NCBI GenBank assembly: GCA_035695765.1
Contig: DASRRI010000111.1
Location: 34,689-98,688, forward strand
DNA: 64,000 nucleotides
Direction of reading: 5' to 3'
Source: Dongia_A sp035695765
Lineage (GTDB): Bacteria > Pseudomonadota > Alphaproteobacteria > Dongiales > Dongiaceae
Shown: positions 60,323 through 64,000 of the stretch, piece by piece
Numbering within the stretch: position 1 is the stretch's first letter
Layout: each line of letters starts with the position of its first letter
Position numbers and translations under genes: made by a program
Notes under the pieces: model-generated
Database searches by the model: none
What the model saw: the letters and a program-made list of their open reading frames with translations, nothing else
What the model was told of the DNA's origin: nothing

Positions 60323-60933
60323 CCTCGTTCTGCGAACGCCAGCTTCGCGCCGAGCGCGACGAAAGCCGCGGCGAAGGTCCGGCGCATCCAGGTCAGCACG
60401 CGCGGGCGCGAAAGGATCTGGTTGCGGACCGAAGCCGCGAACAGACCGTAGATCACAAACACCGCGAAGGTTATCGCCATGAAAACGCCGCTCAGCTCGA
60501 GCATGCGCGGCAGTGGGTGCGCTTCATTGGTGCTCACGAACTGCGGCAGGAAGGCGAAGAAGAAGATCGAGAGTTTGGGATTGAGGATGTTCACAAGTAT
60601 CGCGGACACGATCACTTGGACGTCCGACTTCGCGCTGACATCCCTTTCCACCCGAAGGGCGCCGCGCTCCTTCAGCGCGTTCCACGCCATATAAAGCAGA
60701 TAGGCGACACCGAGATATTTGAGCGTCCGGAAAGCAAGCGCGCTGGTATGCAGCAGAGCGGCGAGGCCCATGATGGCAGCGGCCATATGCGGCACGATCC
60801 CGAGGGTGCAGCCGAAGGCTGCGACCACACTCGCCCGCGAGCCGCGCGACAGGCCGGCCGCCAGCGTGTAGAGCACGCCGGTGCCCGGCGACGCGACAAT
60901 GATCAGGGATGTGATCAGGAAATCGATGCTCAT
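60319..60933 (-). CDS. LysE/RhtB-family exporter
   Basis: This 204-residue protein has six hydrophobic helices and the LysE motif SPGTGVLYTLAAGLSRGSRA near the start. It probably exports amino acids or their derivatives. It converges on the CoA-transferase and follows the TetR gene by 30 bases on the same strand, so it may be under the same regulator. Confidence 0.9.
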   Translation of the reverse strand: MSIDFLITSLIIVASPGTGVLYTLAAGLSRGSRASVVAAFGCTLGIVPHMAAAIMGLAALLHTSALAFRTLKYLGVAYLLYMAWNALKERGALRVERDVSAKSDVQVIVSAILVNILNPKLSIFFFAFLPQFVSTNEAHPLPRMLELSGVFMAITFAVFVIYGLFAASVRNQILSRPRVLTWMRRTFAAAFVALGAKLAFAERG

Positions 60934-60963
60934 ATCCGCCCCTCCGAGCCTGATGTGTCCAGC

Positions 60964-61611
60964 TTAGATGCCCTTCTCCACCATCGCAATGACGCGCGCG
61001 CCGATGCTGTCGACGTCGGCGCGCGGCACCTCATGCAGCGGGCCATCGATCACCAGCATGGCAAAACCATGCACAGAGGACCAGGCCAGGAACTCCGCGC
61101 CGGGCCGTCGCTCCGGCGGCAGCAGGCCGGTCGCGACCAGCGTATCCAACGCAGAGCCCAGGAGCTCAAGCGGGTCGAGGCCGCTCCTGCCCTTGCGTGC
61201 CGGGTTGCTGGTGAATCCCAACAGCTCAGGCGTTGCGAAGGCGGTGCGGAACAATCCTGTCTCCGTGAATGCGAACCGCAGATATCCGGCTCCGACCGCG
61301 CGGAGAGTGGCGCGCGCCGCCTCTTCTGGTGACTTCACTCGCCGCACCTTGGCGATCTCCGCCTCCATCGCATTCGCCAGTTCGGACAGCGCGGCGGAGC
61401 GCACTGCTTCCAGCAGATCCTGGCGGCTGGCGAAGTGGCGATAGGCGGCGTTCGGTGCCACGCCGGCGCGTCGCGTTGCCTCGCGCAGCACGATTGCGTG
61501 GGGCCCTCCCTCCCGCGCCAGGGCGATGCCGGCCTCCAGCAGCGCCCGATGCAGGTCGCCATGACGGTAGGTAGTGCGGGCGGGCGGCTTGGTCCGTAGT
61601 TTTTTTGTCAT
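60964..61611 (-). CDS. TetR/AcrR-family regulator
   Basis: This 215-residue protein has a helix-turn-helix (VLREATRRAGVAPNAAYRHF) and the WHG-type C-terminal domain often seen in regulators of detoxification. It is divergent from the GST gene, with a 139-base promoter region holding a palindrome and a degenerate copy 32 bp away. Cotranscription with the LysE exporter is likely. Confidence 0.9.
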   Translation of the reverse strand: MTKKLRTKPPARTTYRHGDLHRALLEAGIALAREGGPHAIVLREATRRAGVAPNAAYRHFASRQDLLEAVRSAALSELANAMEAEIAKVRRVKSPEEAARATLRAVGAGYLRFAFTETGLFRTAFATPELLGFTSNPARKGRSGLDPLELLGSALDTLVATGLLPPERRPGAEFLAWSSVHGFAMLVIDGPLHEVPRADVDSIGARVIAMVEKGI

Positions 61612-61632
61612 GTCCGATTTTGAGTCCGAATG

Positions 61633-61677
61633 TGGACAGCGTCCAGTTTCTCTGCTAGCGTTTGTGGACAGCGTATA
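61633..61677. promoter_or_regulatory. Candidate operators for the TetR/GST divergent promoter
   Basis: TGGAC-AGC-GTCCA is a perfect palindrome at 61633-61645. TGGAC-AGC-GTATA at 61665-61677 is a partial copy. They are 32 bp apart, about three helical turns, and lie inside the shared 12-base direct repeat TGTGGACAGCGT. Confidence 0.6.
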
Positions 61678-61750
61678 CATGACGCAACAACCCACGTCGC
61701 GCACGGTTATTAGCGACTGGGGGTATTACACAGGTTACCGGGAGGAGACC

Positions 61751-62380
61751 ATGATGAAACTTTATGGCTTTGGCCCCACTCGCTCGCTTCGCGCGCTCTG
61801 GGGTCTCAAGGAATTGGGTGCAGAGTTCGAGTTCATCCCCGTCAATCTGCAAGCCGGCGAACACCGACGGCCGGAATACCTTGCTCTCAATCCCGCAGGC
61901 AAGGTGCCCGTGCTGGTCGATGGCGACCTGGTGATCCCTGAATCGGCGGCCATCGTCCTGTATCTGGCCGAGAAGTACCCGGAGAAGGGGCTGATGCCGA
62001 AAGGCCTGGAGCAGCGGGCCCAGGTCTATCGTTGGATCATGTTCGCGATGACTGAGCTCGAGCAGCCGCTGTGGCGGATGGCCAAGCATTCGTTCCTCTA
62101 TCCCGAACACAAGCGCTTGCCGCAGGATATCGATCTTGCCCGCGAGGACTTCACCGCCATGGCGGCCGTCCTCGAGCGCCACATGGCAGGACGTCAGTTC
62201 ATCGTCGGCGATCGCATCACGGCTGCTGATTGCGTGACGGCCTATCTGATGGACTGGGCCAATGAGCACCATCTCCTCGACGGATTCCCGAACCTGACCG
62301 GGTACCTGCAGCGGATGTATGGACGCTCTACGGCACCCCAGCGGATTGCCGAGGCATTCGCGAGCATCCGGGCGGCGTGA
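61751..62380 (+). CDS. Glutathione S-transferase
   Basis: This 209-residue GST has a thioredoxin-like N-terminal domain (KLYGFGPTRSLRALWGLKEL, then NPAGKVPVLVDGDLVIPESAAI) and an all-helical C-terminal part (FIVGDRITAADCVTAYLMDW). A catalytic Ser in the GPTRSL loop fits the beta, theta or zeta-like classes. GGAGGAG precedes ATGATG at 61751. It conjugates glutathione to electrophiles, and regulation by the divergent TetR is likely. Confidence 0.92.
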   Translation: MMKLYGFGPTRSLRALWGLKELGAEFEFIPVNLQAGEHRRPEYLALNPAGKVPVLVDGDLVIPESAAIVLYLAEKYPEKGLMPKGLEQRAQVYRWIMFAMTELEQPLWRMAKHSFLYPEHKRLPQDIDLAREDFTAMAAVLERHMAGRQFIVGDRITAADCVTAYLMDWANEHHLLDGFPNLTGYLQRMYGRSTAPQRIAEAFASIRAA

Positions 62381-62432
62381 CCGGCCGGCGACGCTGCCTC
62401 TATTGAAACGCAGGAACGTGGAAGGAAATGCC

Positions 62433-62849
62433 ATGCAAGTGCAGCCCTATTTGTTTTTCGACGGCCGGTGCGAGGAGGCGCTGGAATTCTACAAGCGCGT
62501 GCTGGGCGCCAAGGTCGAGATGCTGATGCGGTTCAAGGAGGCGCCGGATCAGAGCATGGTCAAGCCGGGCGCCGAGAACAAGGTCATGCATTCCGCCGTG
62601 CAGATCGGGAACTCGACCATCCTGGCGTCCGACGGTCACTGCGCGGGCAAGCCGAGCTTCGAGGGATTCTCGCTGAGCGTGGACGCAGCCAGCGACGCGG
62701 AGGCCATGCGCATCTTCACCGCCCTGGCCGAAGGCGGACAGGTCCGGATGCCGATGGACAAGACGTTTTTCGCGTCCAGCTTCGGCATGTGCGCGGACAA
62801 GTTCGGGGTCGGCTGGATGGTGATCGTCCCACTGCCGATGCCCAAATAA
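62433..62849 (+). CDS. VOC-family protein (PhnB/YjdN-like)
   Basis: This 138-residue glyoxalase-fold protein starts VQPYLFFDGRCEEALEFYKR, with MHSAVQIGNSTILASDG and a C-terminal FGVGWMVIVP, as in PhnB-like proteins. GGAAGG upstream supports the ATG at 62433. It follows the GST gene by 52 bases. The catalytic or binding role is unknown. Confidence 0.87.
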   Translation: MQVQPYLFFDGRCEEALEFYKRVLGAKVEMLMRFKEAPDQSMVKPGAENKVMHSAVQIGNSTILASDGHCAGKPSFEGFSLSVDAASDAEAMRIFTALAEGGQVRMPMDKTFFASSFGMCADKFGVGWMVIVPLPMPK

Positions 62850-62917
62850 GCTAACCAAGCGGTCAGCAATTCCGCCCAAAATTCAGGCGGAAAGATCGCT
62901 GCGCGAATCGATTGACC

Positions 62918-62947
62918 GGGGGCGCTTCGTGGATATGATGCGCCCCC
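62918..62947 (+). promoter_or_regulatory. Hairpin abutting the pyrB start codon
   Basis: GGGGGCGC (62918-62925) and GCGCCCCC (62940-62947) form a perfect eight-base-pair stem with a 14-base loop, ending one base before the ATG. No Shine-Dalgarno sequence is visible outside it. It would occlude the initiation region and may control pyrB translation. Confidence 0.5.
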
Positions 62948-62948
62948 G

Positions 62949-63929
62949 ATGATCGGGTCGCCCAACGCCGCAAACGCGTTCTTTCCCCACCGGCATCTGC
63001 TCGGTATCGAGGCGCTTTCGGCGGCGGAAATCGGGCGCTTGCTCGATCTGGCGAACAGCTACGCCGACCTTCCAAAGGATGACGAGCGCGCGCGCAGGCT
63101 GCTGCGCGGCCGGACCGTCATCAACTTGTTCTTCGAGACCTCCACCCGCACCAGCACCTCGTTCGAGCTGGCGGCCAAGCGCCTGGGCGCCGACGTCATC
63201 GCCATGTCGGTCGGCACCTCCTCCATCAAGAAGGGGGAGACGCTGCTGGATACCGCCATGACCCTCAACGCCATGAGGCCGGACGTCATGGTGGTGCGGC
63301 ATTCGGAATCGGGCGCGGTCAACCTGCTGTCCCAGAAGGTCGACGGATCGGTGATCAATGCCGGCGACGGGCGGCACGAGCATCCGACCCAGGCGCTGCT
63401 GGACGCCCTCACCATCCGGCGTCGTTTAGGCAGGCTGAACGGCCTGCTGGTCGCGATCTGCGGCGACATCCTGCATAGCCGGGTGGCGCGCTCCAACATC
63501 CACCTCCTTCTCAAGATGGGTGCGCGGGTGCGGGTGATCGCACCTTTGACCCTGCTGCCCAGCAACATCGACCGCATGGGGGTCGAGGTCTTCACCGACA
63601 TGAAGAAGGGGCTGAAAGACGTCGACATCGTGATGATGCTGCGCCTGCAGCTGGAGCGCATGCAGGGCGCCTACGTGCCTTCGACCCGCGAATATTTCCG
63701 CTTCTTCGGATTGGATTACGCCAAGCTGGCGCTCGCCAAGCCGGATGCCTTGATCATGCATCCCGGGCCGATGAACCGCGGCGTCGAGATCGATTCGGAA
63801 GTGGCGGACGACATCAACCGCTCGGTCATCCGCGAGCAGGTGGAGATGGGCGTCGCCGTCCGCATGGCGTGCCTCGATGCGCTGACCCGCAACCTGACGG
63901 GGAACGGCCCCCAGGAGAGCAGGCCGTGA
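62949..63929 (+). CDS. pyrB: Aspartate carbamoyltransferase catalytic subunit PyrB
   Basis: This 326-residue enzyme of pyrimidine synthesis joins carbamoyl phosphate and aspartate. The carbamoyl-phosphate motif ETSTRTSTSFELAAKRLGAD, the DGRHEHPTQALLDALTI loop and MHPGPMNRGVEID are complete. The ATG directly follows the hairpin. The stop overlaps the pyrC GTG by four bases, so pyrBC forms an operon without a visible pyrI. Confidence 0.96.
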   Translation: MIGSPNAANAFFPHRHLLGIEALSAAEIGRLLDLANSYADLPKDDERARRLLRGRTVINLFFETSTRTSTSFELAAKRLGADVIAMSVGTSSIKKGETLLDTAMTLNAMRPDVMVVRHSESGAVNLLSQKVDGSVINAGDGRHEHPTQALLDALTIRRRLGRLNGLLVAICGDILHSRVARSNIHLLLKMGARVRVIAPLTLLPSNIDRMGVEVFTDMKKGLKDVDIVMMLRLQLERMQGAYVPSTREYFRFFGLDYAKLALAKPDALIMHPGPMNRGVEIDSEVADDINRSVIREQVEMGVAVRMACLDALTRNLTGNGPQESRP

Positions 63930-64000
63930 CCCCGCCTCCCCCGCCCGCCAGGCCACCGAAGAAGCAGGATCGACCTTTGGCGCTCATCAATGCGCGGCTG
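63926..64000 (+). CDS. pyrC: Dihydroorotase PyrC, N-terminal fragment (runs off the right edge)
   Basis: Twenty-five codons are visible from a GTG that overlaps the pyrB stop (GTGA). After a Pro/Lys-rich start the frame reads LALINARL, the first strand of multifunctional-type dihydroorotases encoded after pyrB. The call rests on position and this short stretch. Whether it is an active or PyrC'-type inactive partner lies outside the window. Confidence 0.75.
   Translation, partial: MTPPPPPARPPKKQDRPLALINARL

Overview
The window comes from a GC-rich alphaproteobacterium. The evidence is the purC-purS-purQ-purL-bolA-grxD run, small lineage-typical proteins (DUF1476, DUF6481, DUF1127), a 17-bp palindrome of the alphaproteobacterial Zur type, and S4, RuvX and PyrB in ordinary chromosomal contexts. 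Finer placement (for example Rhodospirillales or Hyphomicrobiales) cannot be decided by reading. No tRNA, rRNA, CRISPR array, intact insertion sequence or replication origin was seen.

Region 1 (1-26241) is one large catabolic gene cluster. It holds a branched-chain-amino-acid-type ABC importer (livF-G-M-H plus binding protein), a GMC oxidoreductase, a zinc-less quinone-oxidoreductase-type MDR, a nitrilase-fold C-N hydrolase, an acyl-CoA ligase, a MaoC hydratase, a NodB/PuuE-type hydrolase, an acyl-CoA dehydrogenase, an SDR, an Asp/Glu/hydantoin-racemase-type protein, a divergent Rid protein, three further FAD oxidoreductases, EtfA/EtfB, a citryl-CoA-lyase-like protein, a thioesterase, a nitronate-monooxygenase-type flavoprotein and a two-subunit succinyl-CoA-synthetase-like CoA ligase. 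It carries one TetR regulator. Each major promoter region has a pair of 12-bp sites (GACC-N4-RGTM type) whose starts are exactly 21 bp apart: 4321/4342, 14093/14114, 14232/14253, 22485/22506, and a weaker pair 16999/17020 at the tetR promoter. This makes the 26 kb look like one regulon for import, CoA activation, beta-oxidation-like degradation and C-N/C-C cleavage of an unidentified, probably nitrogen-containing carboxylate. It is the best candidate here for an undescribed system.

Region 2 (26242-43066) begins at a radC remnant that may mark the island edge. It continues with a LigB-type dioxygenase, small proteins, grxD, bolA and the purine genes purL-Q-S-C. A Zur-controlled metal operon (znuA, a small CPICGC protein, a DUF1007 protein and a NicO-type transporter, but no znuB or znuC) follows. 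Then come an NRDE protein, DUF1476, a desaturase, a GNAT protein, purB, a cupin and an old-yellow-enzyme-type reductase. The purine cluster is split by the metal operon and lipid genes.

Region 3 (43067-48046) is patchy: small unknown proteins, a HicB-like orphan, a frameshifted remnant of a VPLPA/PEP-CTERM surface protein that still has its terminator, an EamA transporter, a GT61 glycosyltransferase and rpsD.

Region 4 (48047-64000) contains polyamine-catabolic genes (PuuA-like and SpuC-like), a methyltransferase-like/glycosyltransferase fusion, a SufR-like regulator, an FMN reductase, two MFS transporters, ruvX, a phytase-like secreted protein broken by a CT-repeat frameshift, a CaiB-type CoA-transferase, a LysE exporter, a TetR/GST divergent pair with its own operator candidates, a VOC protein, pyrB with a hairpin against its start codon, and the first codons of pyrC. 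Two copies of a palindromic intergenic repeat lie at 37403-37499 and 58919-59023.
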